DNA from: Cavia porcellus
Lineage: Eukaryota; Chordata; Mammalia; Rodentia; Caviidae
Assembly (NCBI RefSeq): GCF_034190915.1
Contig: NW_026947491.1
Location: forward strand, 18,478,101 to 18,542,100
Reading direction: 5' to 3'
Length of the DNA: 64,000 nucleotides
Numbering within the stretch: the first letter of the stretch is position 1; every line of letters begins with the position of its first letter. Below the pieces are notes generated by a model. The model was not told the DNA's origin. It worked only from the letters and a program-made list of their open reading frames with translations, and made no database searches. Positions 22,950 to 38,147 of the stretch are shown piece after piece. The translations under genes and the position numbers were made by a program.

Positions 22950-25650
22950 GGAGCGAGATGAGACCTAGAATAGTAAAGACAGTTCTAAGCAACAAAGGCA
23001 AGGCAGGAGGCATTGCAATCCCTGACTTGAAGTTATACTATAAAGCAACCATACTGGAATCAAAACGGACCTGAAGATAAATACAATAGATTAGAAAATA
23101 CAACCACAACTACAAAAACATTCAACCACCTTATCTTTGATGAAAGAGACAAACAGGTTCACTGGAAGGATGATAATCTCTTTAATAAATGGTGTTGGAA
23201 ATACTCACTCTCAATATACTCAAAACTAAAACTAGACCCATGCCTATTACAATGTTCTAAATTAAAGCTAAATGGATCAAAGATCTGAATATTAAAATAG
23301 AAACACCAACTCTACTGGAAGGCAAATTTGGTAGAAACCTTGAAGACATAGGGGTAGGTAGAGAATTCATCAACAGGACTCAACTTGCACAGGAAATTCT
23401 TCCTATAAGCAATAACCGAAACCAACTCTTATTAAAAAGTTTCTGCATGTCAAAAGAAATCTCCAGCATAGTGAAAAGAAAACACACAAACTGGGAAAAA
23501 ATCTCAGTGAAGTGTCACTCAGACAAAGGACTTGTGTTTAAAACATATAAAGAATTTAAAAAAAATTAAGACCCCCAAAATTCAAAGATCCATTCCAAAA
23601 ACGGGCCTCTGAGATGTATATACACTTCTCAGAAGAACAAATACAAATGGCAAATAAATACATGAAAAAATGTTCATTATCACTAGTCATTAGAGAAATG
23701 CAAATTAAAACCACACTGTGATTCCATCTCACTCCTGAAAGAATGGTCAGGTTCAAGTAAACCACCACCAACAAATGCTGGAGAGGATATAGGGAAAAAG
23801 GAACTCTCCTACACTGTTGGTGAGTGTGTAGATTGGTGCAACCATTGTGGAAGTCAGTCTGAAGATTTCTCAATAAGCTGGGTTTGGAAGTCCCATTTGT
23901 TCCAGCTATCCCACTTCTAGGCATATTCCCACAAGAACTGAAAACATCATACCACAGTGATATATGTGAACCCATGTTATAGCAGCACAATTTGTAATTG
24001 TCAGATCTTAGAAACAATCTAATTGTCCATCAACTGAGTAATAGATAAAAAAAGTTGTGGTATTTTTATGCAATGGGCTACTACTCAGCTATAAAGAAGG
24101 ATCACATTGAGATAGTCATAAATAAATGGATGCAGCTTGAGACCATACTCATAAGACAAATAAATCAAATTCACATGTATGAATCCTGAATAGTTTCCTT
24201 ATTGTAAGAAATGATTCAAACATATAAAAGTATGTGGTAATCACGATTCCCCATTAGGTGGCTTTGAAGCATTATAAAGTTTTCACTCATTAATTGGAAT
24301 GGCTTTATTCTGTGATGTTTGATATTATTGCCTGTGATGATATGAACAGCTATTTTGAAGAAAACAAAACATCATATTAGCTAGCACTGATTTACTATCA
24401 TCTTGGTTTGAAGTCCCACAAAACTGTTGTTCTTCTGTCTCCATTGATTTTGTCATGGTGTATCTTACTGGATTTTATTTTATGTGATAGTATAAACAAA
24501 AATTTTTATAGACCAAGAGATATTGTAGAAACCATCATTCGTTTTACATTAGCTAGTTCCAAATACCTTGGAATACTTTCATCCTCTTGAATGATTTCAC
24601 ACTGCCTTGATATGTTTGAAGCCATAGTATATGAAGTTATATTCAAATATTTCAAGGAAAGGGACACTACGGTACCTACTATTAAGTCAGGTTATCTTGT
24701 GGTGAAGACTAGGTTTCTGAAATTATTATGGTTTGACCTGTATTGTTGTGTTGTTATGTCCTCTTTTATCTCAATCTCCTCCCTTTTAAAAAATACCTAT
24801 TTTTAAATTATTTTTAATTAAGGAGAAATTTTTAAAAATTAGCAGCATATATTATACTAACTTTTGATTTCCTATTAACTTAATTTGAAGCTTTGTATTG
24901 CTCCTACCATCTTGTTTTGACTTATTTTACTCTGTTCTGTTTGATAGTATCAAGTTTGATGGTATAGGCAACTACTTTGAAGGCAATAAGATTGACTATG
25001 ATGGCCATTCCTGTTTGTCTATAATCTTCTTTTGAAGTTTTGTAATATTTCCAATGTTTAGATTTTATTGGTCTTGTTCTGTGCTGTTTTGTTCAATTTA
25101 ATATACCGAATGATATAGACAATTCTTTTTAAGGTAGCAAGAGGCATTATGCTAAGCATTGTTTATTAGATTGTATTCTGTTTTTACAGTATGTGCTATG
25201 TCTATCCTTTGTTTGACTGACTGCTTTGTTTTATCATATTTGGTCTTTTTCTCTTCCAAAATAAATGTAATAAGAACTATGGGAGTAATAAAACCCCAAA
25301 TGTGCAAATGTTGTTGTATAAAATAAAGGAAAAAATAATGCTCTAAAGGATACAACTGCAAGTGTGTTTAGGTGTGTTAAGATAGATGACCATATTACTA
25401 AGGTTTTTTTTTGGATCACTGAGCTCAACTGTTTGCACTGTTGCTATTTGAATATCGAGTTTGTATGCTTTAATCCTGTAACTTGAACAACTATTTTTAA
25501 GATGACAATATGTGATTTATTAATTAGTGATTTTCTTACTTTTTAAAAATTGTGTATTACTTGTACCCTTATACTGTTTTGTTTTTTTCCCTTTAAATGA
25601 AAAAGTATGCCTGGTTATAAAAAAAATGTAAAAACAGTAAAAAAAAATAT
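22950..25650 (+). mobile_element. L1-B: 5'-truncated LINE-1, plus strand
   Basis: It begins inside the C-terminal third of ORF2 (AGCAACAAAGGCAAGGCAGG at about 22988, matching L1-A read in reverse near 4360). It runs through the end of ORF2 (about 24110), then about 1.5 kb of AT-rich 3'UTR, and ends in an A-rich tail around 25620-25650. The ORF2 remnant is frame-broken. The exact 5' junction and a target-site duplication could not be fixed. It lies about 110 bp after the V copy at 22.3 kb. Confidence 0.88.
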
Positions 25651-25904
25651 CATGTGACCTGAGGAGACCCCGAAATTCTGATGCTACAAATGGCATATTA
25701 TATGTCTAACTCCAATTACATATTTTCTGTTAAATTTAATTTCAAATGTGTATACTCATGTTTTGATTATCTTCATCTCATTTGTGTGAATTTTACTCGA
25801 TGAGAAAAAAAAAACACTTGGATCCATCTTGAAAAAAATTTATGAGTTTTTCAGTATAGGTTTCTTTTAACTGTTAAGTAATAATCATCTAAAAAGTCAT
25901 CTAA

Positions 25905-25990
25905 TCCCCCCCCCCCAATACTGAGGATTAAACTCACAACATCATGCTTGCCAGGTAGGCACTTATGCCACTGAGCTAAATCCCCAGCCT
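25905..25990 (-). mobile_element. ID-like SINE, minus strand
   Basis: After a C run (25907-25916) the complement of the SINE is readable: ACTGAGGATTAAACTCACAA and CACTTATGCCACTGAGCTAA. This copy is close to that at 19568. Confidence 0.75.
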
Positions 25991-26362
25991 TAAATATTCA
26001 TCTAATTTTCCCCTGATAATGAGGAGTTTTCTTATGTAGAAATAAATGCTCTGCATAGGAAATTAAGTCATTCCCATCTCTGTGTACAGTGTCTGAGAAC
26101 ACACAACCATCTCCTCTGCTTGGCCACCGCAGAGGATCTGGTCCCCAGGATCAGATCTGGCTCTCCTTGAGAGGAAGAGGGGCAGCCTGAATGCACTCAT
26201 GGCAGTGTTCTCAGTCTTCTGTGTTCTCATTCTAACAAAGGAAGGTGATATGTACTTAGACCTGTACCTTCCTTTTGGATTTTTGAAATTAGCAAGTCAT
26301 AAAATACAGCCTAAATCAGTGTAATCTCTATGTGTCTATGTCTGACTGTGTTTCTCTGTCCT

Positions 26363-28285
<1,923 letters not shown>

Positions 28286-28289
28286 ATTA

Positions 28290-28549
28290 TGAGTGTCCTC
28301 ACATCAAGACGTAGCCTGTTGAAGCCCACACAGACCCTCTTATGCTTCCAAAAGTAGCTTGGTCACAAACTGCATCTGGCTGACTTCTGGGAAAGCTCCA
28401 GAGTGGAAGGAGTACTCAATAGGGAGCTCAGGTTCATACCCAGATTTCCAGGGCTTTACCTTCATTCCTGCTGACACAGGTAGGAACCAATTCCTCATGC
28501 AGCTCAACTCTCAGGCCACTGAGGACCTGACCATATATTATGTACATGA
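28290..28549 (+). pseudogene. IGHV clan II-like relic
   Basis: FR1 survives in one frame as SLLKPTQTL (compare clan II LVKPTQTL). After a frameshift, FR2 reads SGKAPEWKE and FR3 reads PADTGRNQFLMQLNSQATED then LTIYY, matching the clan II pattern [25 protein letters not shown] 1-nt deletion just before Cys104 changes TAC-TGT to TAT-GTA. There is no leader exon or octamer. The FR1 Cys is lost. It differs from the two IGHV4-like relics at 10.8 and 42.8 kb and may represent another clan II subgroup. Confidence 0.7.
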
Positions 28550-28588
28550 CATAGTTAGAGGGCATCACAGTGAAAAAAAAAAAAAAAA
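28550..28588 (+). other. RSS remnant of the clan II-like relic
   Basis: CATAGTT in the heptamer position, then a 23-bp interval that ends in an A run, giving an A-rich nonamer-like string. The spacer itself contains a chance CACAGTG. Confidence 0.4.
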
Positions 28589-28599
28589 CCTTAATGCAC

Positions 28600-29922
28600 A
28601 GTAAAATCTTCTGTTTATTTTCACACTGCATGATTCAGCTCCATGGGACTGAAATTCATTTCTTAAGTTAGATAAATTAAAAAGGTGAAAGCTTCATTTT
28701 GGAGCAGGGTTTCAGAGGAACTTTTCTTTGCCTCTGCAGCCCTGATTCTTCAGAGCTGGGGTCCTTACATCACCTATAAAAACATTTGGTCAGTGTCCTA
28801 AATACTTACCTTTGGACACCACTCCTGGAGGGGCCACTATGTCCTTTTAGTGCCATAGTTAGAGGACAAAACTTCAAATTAGAACTGTGGGACACTGAAG
28901 GCTGGAATTATAGCACAAACCGAAGCCACACACATAATTTAGGTGCTTGTAATAAACATAATAAAAGCCATAATTCCTAAAAATAAATAAATATTTTTTT
29001 AAAAGGAAAATTTGTAAAAAGCCACAATACAATCATAAAACATGCTGTAGGTATCCATAAAAAACTGTACAAAGACAATATACAGCCAGGTCTCAAACTA
29101 ATAGAAAACATTCACAACATGCATATCTGAGAATTTCTTCAAAGTTTATAGAGAATATTATATTTTCTACAAAATAAAGCTACAAATGCAATGATAAAAT
29201 GAATAAAAAATATCAGCACAGTCTCCAGATTAACAAAGATAAGACAGGGAAATTAGAATTGAACATAATGTACTATTATTAGTTATCATCAAGAAAATTA
29301 ACTTAATCAAAAGTGATTGCATAGGGCTGGGGATTTAGCTCAGTGGCATAAGTGCCTGCCTTTAAGTGCACAGTAGTGAGTTTGACCCCTGGTACCAATT
29401 TAAAAAAAGTTATTACATAAATGAAGGCACCTTAAAAGAAAAATGAAAATCACAGAGATGAGGGGAATTTAACAGATAAGAGAATCTGTTAAATGGAATC
29501 TCAGTATGTTTATGCACATTTAAAGATGTATAATTAAGCCCACTAATCTGTACAAATGAAGAAAACTATAGTAACAAACATGTTCAACTATCAGCTCCTA
29601 TATATTTCAGTGGGTGAAAGAAAAAAAGCAAAATTAAGCAGTAGTGAGGATATCAAGCATTGTTAAGTCTTAATTATTCCTCAGAAAATGTAAGCTGTGT
29701 GAAGATTCTGAAACTCATTTTGCCTGTTATTTTACAGTAAAAGTGAGCCTCACCATACACTCCCAGCACAGTTCCAGAGTGAAGGCAGGTGAAAGAAGGA
29801 CGGTGTTGCAGAAAACCTGGAAAAAATTTGCAGTTAAGTTTCGTAGTGATGTATCACCGTGTGATATCTTTCCTAGGTGGCTGAAGCTCATCACTTTTTT
29901 TTAGGACACAGACACTCCTATT
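28600..29922. other. Intergenic AT-rich stretch
   Basis: No gene is recognised. It contains the SINE at 29325 and a short (AT)n tract at 29931-29972 at the L1-C edge. Confidence 0.45.
29325..29402 (+). mobile_element. ID-like tRNA-derived SINE, best copy
   Basis: GGGCTGGGGATTTAGCTCAG (A box region) and GTGAGTTTGACCCCTGGTAC (B box region) are followed by an A-rich tail. The body is about 75 bp with no 7SL part. Confidence 0.85.
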
Positions 29923-29929
29923 GCTCTAG

Positions 29930-29932
<3 letters not shown>
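29923..29932. repeat. Left target-site duplication of L1-C
   Basis: GCTCTAGATT is repeated at 36863-36872. Similar T/A-rich bases continue on both sides, so the true duplication may be a few bases longer. Confidence 0.75.
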
Positions 29933-29974
<42 letters not shown>

Positions 29975-31244
29975 TTTTCTTAAATTTTTTAAATTTTATT
30001 TAAAAGAAATAAGAGAAAAAACAAAACAAAACAAAGTGTTGTAAGGGTACACGTAATACAGAACTACAAAAAAACAAACAACAAAAAAAAAACAAAAAAA
30101 AAAAACAAAAAAAACAACAACCAACAAAAAAAACCAGTAAGAAATCACAAGTTAATAGATTACATATTATCATCTTAGAGATAGCTGCTCAAATCACAGT
30201 ATCAAAGCATACAAAGTGGACATTCAAACAGTGAGACTGGAAACAGTTGTGTTCTATGATCCAACCAATAACATTAATACGGTCAGCTATTTAACACCCC
30301 TGAACACACTTGCTGTTGTATCCTTTAGAGCTCTTTTTTTCCCTCTCTTTTTACCACAAAATTTAAACATTTGGGGTTTTATTATTCCTTAGTTCTTATT
30401 ACTTTTTTTGGGGAGGGGAATAAAGTCAAATATGGCAAAACAAAGCTGTTAGTCAAAACCAAGGGAAGACAGAGCACATGTAAAACAGTGTTAAACAGAG
30501 TACAAGATTATCAACAATGTCTCTTGTTTCCTTAAAAAGAATTGTCTATCTCATTAGATATTATAAAGTTGAACAAAACAGTAGAGAAAAATACCAGTAA
30601 AACTTAAGCATTGTAAACATTACAGGACTTCCAAAGGAGACAATAATCAAACCAGAAAGGGCATCTTAGTGAATCTTATTGCCTTCAAAGTATTTGCCTA
30701 TACCCTCAAACTTGATAATATCATACAGAATGGAACAGAGTCCAATCAGTCAAAACAAGATAGTGGGAGTATTACAAGACTTCAAAAAAAGTTAATAGGT
30801 AATCAAAAAAAGTTACTATTATATATCCTGCTATTTTTTTAATTTCCCCCTTAATTAAAAAAAATAAAAATAACTAAATATTTTTAAAGAATAAGGGAGA
30901 GATTGAGATAAAACAGGACATAACAATCTACAAATCAGGTCAAAGAATGACTGTTTCAGCAACCTAGTGCTTCACCACCAAATAACCCGACTTAATAGTA
31001 GTTAACATAGTGTCTGTCTTTTTCCTTGAAATATTTGAATAAAACTTCATATACTATATCTTCAAATATTTCCATATCAAGAAGCCCAGAACAAAGACTT
31101 TCCAATTAATAAGTGAAAACTTTATAAGGCTTCAAAGCCACATAATGGGGAATCATGATTACCACATATTTTTATATATTTGAATCATTACTTATATTAT
31201 GGAAACTATTCAGTATTCATACATGCGAGATTGATTTATTTAAC

Positions 31245-34200
31245 TTATGAGTATGGTCTCAAGCTGCGAACACTTATTGATAAATATCTCAATGTGATCC
31301 TTCTTATAGCTGAATAATAATCCACAGTATAGAAATAGCAGAACTTTTTTATCCATTCCTCATTTGATGTACACTGGGGTTGTTTCCTAGATCTGGCGAT
31401 TACAAATTGTGCTGCTATAAACATAGGTGCACATATATCACTGTGGTATAATGCTTTCAGTTCTTCTGGGAATATTACGAAACTGGAGTAGCTGGAATAA
31501 ATGGGACTTCCAATCCCAGATTTTTGAGAAATTTCCAGACTGACCTCCACAAAGGCTGCACCATTCTGCACTCCCACCAACACTGTAGGAGAGTTCCTTT
31601 TTCTCCACAGCCTCCCCTGCATTTGTTGTTGTTGGTTTTCTTGATCGTGCCCATTCTTTCAGGAGTGAGATGGTATCTCAATGTGGTTTTAATTTGCCTT
31701 TCTCTAATGACCAATGATGATGAACATTTTTTCATGTATTTATTTGCCATTAGCATTTCTTCATCTGAGAATTGCGTATTCATCTCAGACGCCCATTTTT
31801 TGATTGGATCTTTGAATTTTGAGGGTTATGAAATTTTTTAATTCTTTATATGTTTTAGACAAGAGTCCCTTGTCTGAGAGAGAGTTCACTAAAATCTTCG
31901 CAGTTTGTTGGTTTTCTTTTCACTATGCTGAAGATTTGTTTTGACATGAAGAAACTTTTTAATAAGAAGTGGTACCAGTTATTGATTCTGGAAGTATTGC
32001 CCGTGCGGTTTCAGTCCTGTTCATGAATTCTCTACCTACTCCTATGTCTTCAAGGTTTCTAGCCAATTTGTCTTCCTGTAGATTTACTGTTTCTGTTTTA
32101 ATATTCAGATCTTTGACCCATTTAGATTTGAATTTAGTACATGGTGATAGACATGGGTCTAGCTTTAGTTTTTGGAAAATGGAGAGCCAGTTTTCCCAGC
32201 ACCATTTATTAAAGAGACTGTCATTCTTCCAGTGATCCTGCGTGGCTCCTTTATCAAAGATAAGATGGTTGATTGTGTTTGTAGTTGTGGTTTTATCTTC
32301 TAATCTATTCCATTGAACTTCGGCTCTGTTTTGATTCCAATACCATGTTGATTTTACTACTGTTGCTTTGTAGTATAACTTCAGGTCAGGGATCTTGATG
32401 CCGCCTGCTTTGTCTTTGCTGCTTAGAATTGCCTTTGCTATTCTAGGTCTCTTCTGGTTCCAGATGAAATTTAGGAGTGATTTCTCTAGATCTATAAGGT
32501 ATGTTGATGGTATTTTTAATGGGATTGCATTGAATCTGTCTAACAGTTTTGGGAGAATGGCCATTTTCAAAATGTTTGTTCTTCCTATCCATGAGCAAGC
32601 GATGTCTTTCCATTTTCTGAGATCATCTTCAATGTCTTTTTTCAGTATATTATAATTTTCACTGTATAAGTCCTTCACTTCTTTCGTACGAATAATTCCT
32701 AAATATTTCATTTTTTTGCTTGCTAATGCAAAGAGTATAGTTTATCATATTTCCCTCTCTATGATTTTGTTGTTTGTGTATAGGACTGCTATTGATTTCT
32801 GAGTATTGATTTTGTATCCAGCCACATTTCTGAATTCATTTATTGTATCTAAGAGTCTTTCAATGGAGTTTAGGGGTCTTCTATGTAGAGTATCATGTCA
32901 TCTGCAAACAATGACAATTTAACTTCTTCTTTTCCTATCTTTACCCCTTTTATTTTTCTATCTTGCCTAATTGCTCTGGCTAGTACTTCCAGTACTATAT
33001 TAAATAGGAGTGGTGATAAAGGACATCCTTGTCTTGTGCCTGATTTTAAAGTAAAGGCTTTCAATCTTTGGCCATTTAGTATGATGCTGGCTGTTGGTTT
33101 GTCATAAATGGCCTTTATTATATTGAGGTAAAGACCATCTATTCCAATTTTCTGTAAAGTTCTTATCATGAATAAATGTTGGACCTTATCAAAGGCTTTT
33201 TCTGCATCTATAGAAATAATCATGTGATTTTTACTTTTGGCTTTATTTATATGGTGGATTACATTTATTGATTTATGTATGTTGAATCATCCTTGCATTC
33301 CTGGGATGAAGCCCACTTGGTCATGGTGTATAATCTTCTTGATTATTTGCTGCATCCTATTTGCCAATATTTTATTGAGGATTTTTGCATCTGTGTTCAT
33401 TCGGGAGATAGGTCTATAGTTCTCTTTTTTTTAGTTGGGTCTTTCTCAGGTTTTGGTAATAGAGTAATATTTGCTTCCAGGAATGACTTAAGAAGGATTG
33501 CTTCCCTTTCAATTTCATTGAATAGTATGAGGAGTGTCAGTATTAGGTCTTCTTTGTATTTCTTGTAGAATTCTGCAGTGAATCCATCTGGGCCTGTGCT
33601 CTTCTTTGTAGGTAAGGGCTTAATTACATTTTCAATTTCATTAACAGAGATTGGGTTATTCAACAGTTTTACATCCTCTTGATCTAGCTTTGTTACTTCA
33701 CATGTTTCTAAGAATCTATTTCTTCTGTGTTATCACACTTTTGAGTGTAGAGTTTTTCAAAATAGGTGTTGATGATCTTCTGTATTTCTATTGGGTCTGT
33801 AGTGATTTCACCTTTTTCATTTCTTATTGCATGAATTTGGGCTTTTTCTTCCCTTTTTAAATAAAGTTGTCTAGGAGCTTATCAATTTTATTTATACTTT
33901 CAAAGAACCAAATCTTTGATTTGTTGATTCTTTGGATTGTGTTCTTAGTCTCTATTGCATTGATTTCTGCTCTGATTTTTATAATTTCCTCTCTTCTTTT
34001 GGCTTTCGGCTTGACCTTCTCTTCTTTTTCTAGCTGTTTGATGTGTAGCATCAAGTTATTTATTTGTATTCGTTCTGTTTTCCTGATGTGGGAACTCAGT
34101 GCAATAAATTTTCCTCGAGGGCAGCTTTCATTGTATCCCACAAATTCCGGTAATTTGTATCTGCATTTTCATTTTCTTTTAGGTATTGTTTAATTTCTTC

Positions 34201-35020
34201 TTTAATTTCTTTTGGGACCCACTGATTAGGCAAGTGTGTGTTTTTCAGTTTCCATGTGTTTGCGGGATTTTTGCAGTATCTTTTACCATTAATTTCTAAT
34301 TTCAGAGCCCTATGATCTGGTAACATGCAAGGATGATTTCAACTCTTTTGCATTTGTTTAAATATGTTCTGTGAGCTAATATATACTCTATTTTAGAGAA
34401 TGATCCATGTACTGCTGAGAAGAATGTGTATTCTGATGTTGTTCGGTGGAAAATTCTGTATATGTCTATCAAATCCATTTGTTCGCAGGTGTGATTCAGT
34501 TCTGCTATTTCTTTGCTCATTTTCTGTCTGGTTGATGTGTCCCTTGGTGTCAATAGCGTATTAAGGTCTCCTGTTACAATTGTGTAACTGATAATTTGAG
34601 TTTTCATTTCTGTTAATAGTTGTTTTATATAACTGGGTTCTCTGGAGATTGGTGCATATATATTTAAGATAGTTATCACTTCCGCATTGAGTTTTCCCCT
34701 TACGAGTATGTAGTGACCTTCTTTGTCCTTTATGGTCATTGTTGGTTTAAAGTTCATGTTGTCTGCAAGCAGAATGGCTGCTCCTGCCTTTATTTGGATT
34801 CCTGCTGCATGAAGTATTGTTTTCCATTCTTTGACTTTCAGGCTGTGAGTGTCCTTCTGGGTTAGATGGGTTTCCTGTAAACAGCATATGGTTGGACTTG
34901 TTTTTTGATCCATTCTGCTAGTCTGTTTCTTTTGATTGGTGCATTGAGACCATTTACATTAATGGTTATTACTGTTAAATGCTGGTTTATTGTTGACATG
35001 TTATCTCTCTGCTGTTGCAT
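31245..35020 (-). pseudogene. L1-C ORF2 (endonuclease / reverse transcriptase), broken
   Basis: The expected start lies near 35020, with the 203-codon endonuclease piece from 34913 (LQETHLTQKDTHSLKVKEW, VTGDLNTLL, then the HGSFSKIEYILAHRTYL signature with catalytic-type Asp/His residues). Reverse transcriptase appears at 33663 (NPISVNEIENVIKPLPTKKS) and 33223 ([51 protein letters not shown] at about 32890). The C-terminal region is a 250-codon piece from 32711. At least six frame breaks separate these. The key FADD motif and palm residues are kept, so the breaks look fairly recent. Confidence 0.9.
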
Positions 35021-35257
35021 CTTTATCTTTCTGTTCTGTTTAATTATCTGCTTTGCTTAGTGTTTTTTTTTTTCCCTTTGTGTATCTAAACTGTCTTTCA
35101 ATATGTTTTGCAGGGTTGATTTGGTGTTCATGAAGTTCTTCAGCTGTTCTTTGTCATGGAAGTATCGTATTTTACCATCAATTTTGAATGATAGTTTTTC
35201 CGGATACATCAGTCTAGGTTGGAAATCATTTTGCTTTAGGATCTGGAATACTTCACT

Positions 35258-36076
35258 TCATGGTCTTCTTGACTTTATTGTTTGTGCTGAGAAGTATGCT
35301 GTGATTCTGATAGGTTTTCCTTTATAAGTGATCTGTCTTTTCTCTCTGACAGCTTTTAATAATCTGTTCTTGTGTTGGATTTCTGGAATGGTGATTATTA
35401 TATGTCTGTGTGTAGTTTTATTTTGGTTATGACTATTTGGAGTTCTATATGCTTCACTCATCCTGATTTCAGTTTCTGATCTCATGCTTGGGAAATTTTC
35501 AGGTATTACTTCTCTAAATACCCCCATGACACCCTTTTTGTTGTCTCCTTCTTTTTCATTAATCTCTATCATTCTTATGTTATTTGTCTTTGCATCTTCT
35601 TGCAGTTGTTGAAATGTTGTTTCCTGATTCCTTGTTATTTTTAAAAGTCTTTCCTTTCCTGTTGACTAGCTGCAATCCTGTCTTCAAGGTCTGAAATTCT
35701 ATCTTCACTTTCATTAAGGCAGTTTTTACAACTTTTACTGGAGTTTTTTGTTTCCTGTATATCTCTGTGCATCTGCATTATGTATTCTGTTTGTTTCTTA
35801 TATTGCGCGTATAGGGATTCTATCTTTTTGCTTACTTCCTCCAATTTTTATCTGTGTTTTCTTTAGATATATTCAGAATATCTTTCATTTCTCTTATCAT
35901 TTCTTCTTTTACCTGGGAGATTATTTCGAGTTTGAATGTCTTTAAAGCTTCCTGGTGTTGCTTTTTAATTTCAGTAGCTATTGTGTCTGATATTTGAGGT
36001 GAATGACATATATTTTCTTCTATATACATTGCTCCTGGGTTTCTTGAGATGGGCTGGAGGTTTGAGGTTGTAATTT
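35258..36076 (-). pseudogene. L1-C ORF1, broken
   Basis: The N-terminal coiled coil is seen at 36029-35641 (EEMIREMKDILNISKENTDK, SEDRISDLEDRIAASQQERK). The RRM/C-terminal part is at 35572-35258 (FREVIPENFPSMRSETEIRM, SEAYRTPNSHNQNKTTHRHI, KGKPIRITAYFSAQTIKSRR). One or more frameshifts separate the halves, and a stop follows at the C-terminal end near RRP. Confidence 0.87.
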
Positions 36077-36862
36077 GGTCTTTTGTTTTGTCATTTTCCT
36101 ATATTTCTGTGTTTCAAGTGTTATTTGAAAGCTTCCTCAGGGTCTGTTGGAAATCCCTTTATATTTTTGCAGCTCCTGAAACTTTGGCATCCCCCTTACC
36201 CCAAGCCACGGTGTCTGCAGAACCAATGGCCTTCCTCTGCCTGTTCAGAACTCTGCAGTTACAGATAAGCTGGGCCTCAGGGATACTGTGCTCCCACCTG
36301 CCCGTTGGAAGATCCACAGCGCTACAAGCACAGCCGGGATGGGGAGGAGGATTTAGGCGCCTCAAACCCACCTCTCCACTTCACGGCACCCAGAGGCCTG
36401 AAGGGACCAGTGCAGTCTGGCCTTTGGGCAGAGTGTGCTGAGCACTCACCACAGGCTTCAGGGCCTCTGGCACCTGCGATGCTCCAGTGCCCACTGACAC
36501 ATCCACAGTCCTCCAGACACACAGCGAGGCTGATGCAACCACCCCAGATCCGCCCAGCTCCTCCTCTGCACACCGATGGCGAGGTGCAGGAGTCCCAGAC
36601 AGGCTGGGCTCCTGGGATAGCGTGCACCCGCCCACCCATTGGAAGCTCCACAGTTCTGTAAGCGCAGCCCAGATGGGGAGGCGGATGTAGAGGCCTCAAA
36701 CACACTTCTCCACTTCACTGCACCCGAAAGACTGGAGGGTCCCAAACATTCTGGGCTTTGGGCAGAGTGCACTCAGCCCTCACCACAGGCCACAGGGCCT
36801 CTGGAACCTGCGATGCTCCACTGCCTGCTGAGACATCCACAGTCCTCCAGACACACGGGGAG
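36077..36862 (-). repeat. L1-C 5'UTR tandem monomers, about 334 bp
   Basis: CACAGTCCTCCAGACACAC starts at 36504 and again at 36838, 334 bp apart. CCTCAAAC at about 36360 recurs near 36694, and the words around 36302-36330 recur near 36637-36665. About 1.7 units are present. Mouse and rat L1s also carry promoter monomers, but with different unit sizes. Confidence 0.85.
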
Positions 36863-36935
36863 GCTCTAGATTTTATATTTTTATTTGCTTGTAACTTCAA
36901 TTGTTTTCTGGAGTCAAGAAACATAATTACTTTGC

Positions 36936-36950
36936 AGTTGGTTCAATTTT
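36936..36950. repeat. Left target-site duplication of HAL1-A
   Basis: AGTTGGTTCAATTTT is repeated exactly at 40444-40458. Confidence 0.92.
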
Positions 36951-38115
36951 TAAAATTAATTTTATTTTATTTAAAGAAAGATAAAACAGAATAGAAAATG
37001 GCCAGAAATAGAACGTAATTTCAAAGAAAAGAAATGAACAGTAACAAATCACTAGTTGATGTATGCATATTGTCCCCCCACAAATAATTGTTCAAGATAT
37101 AAAAATGGAACATATGAAACAAGATATAAAATGGAACAAGATATAAAAATGGGAATTCAACCTAGAAGACAGCAAACATTCTGTTCTACAATCCAACAAA
37201 TACTAAGTAATATAAATATCAATCTTATACACTTAAACATGGACACATTTATCCATATCTTTGTTTAAGTTGAGCCCTAATAAATATATTAGCTTAAAAT
37301 CCTTCTGAATAAAGATTAATAATATTGTTGGATTACACATTATAACACTCCAGTATCAGCACTGAGTGCTGCAGTGCCCCTATCTTTTCTTCAAAGAATT
37401 TTCTCATTTCAACATGTGTCATCATAAGATCAATTCTCATAAATTGTTTATAGGTTTTATGCAAGCATGAGCCTTAACATGTATTTCTATCCTTTCTATA
37501 TTATAGGGAGAAAAAGGACAAAGCAGGACAGAACTAAACATATTCATATAGACACATAAAACTAAAAAGACATATAAAGCGGATAAGGAGTTCTACTATG
37601 GTTACTTTGCTGTTTCTTGTTGTCATCAACCGAATTGGCTATATCATCAGATAAATTACAATTGAACATATTAGTACATAGCAGAATTAACAGAAATACA
37701 ACTTTGTAGATAGTGTAGAGCTACAAAAACAGGTAGTAATCAAGTCAGAGTGAATATCATGGTGAATCATTGTCATTTTCAGTATAGTTGTCTATACTCC
37801 TCAACTTGATACCAACAAACTAACAATTTTGAATAAAATCTGTCAATAATAAGCAGTATGCAAAAAAGTCATATTTAACTAACATCAGTCGTGATACAAC
37901 TGTATAAGTCATAAAAGGATCCTGATTGAGTTAATAGGAAATTAAAGATGACCACTGTGTTCTGTCCTGATATCTTCAGGACAGCTGTCTGTGCCCTCAG
38001 ATCCAGTGCTTGTATACAAATTAGTATGGAACAAGTTGGAACCAAGCAGAGTGGTGCAAGTAATAAGGGATACACTATTAGCTATATCCGCTGCTGTTTT
38101 TTTTTGTTTTGTTTT

Positions 38116-38147
<32 letters not shown>

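Larger units (their letters stand above)
29933..36862 (-). mobile_element. L1-C: full-length but inactive LINE-1
   Basis: About 6.9 kb on the minus strand: 5'UTR with tandem monomers (36862-36077), ORF1 (36076-35258), ORF2 (35020-31245), 3'UTR to about 29975, and an (AT)n-rich left end. It is collinear with L1-A over nearly its whole length and visibly close in sequence. It is flanked by GCTCTAGATT (29923-29932 and 36863-36872). It is less broken than L1-A: the longest ORF2 pieces are 250 and 203 codons. Confidence 0.93.

Noticed and set aside
22950..25680. Target-site duplication for L1-B (similar GACCTG words at both ends)
   Set aside because: Match is short and imprecise and the 5' junction is uncertain.
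32895..34193. Plus-strand open frames resembling membrane proteins
   Set aside because: Antisense of L1-C ORF2.
36049..36869. Overlapping open frames of 70-130 codons on both strands
   Set aside because: They lie in the GC-rich L1-C 5'UTR monomers, where low stop density gives chance frames.
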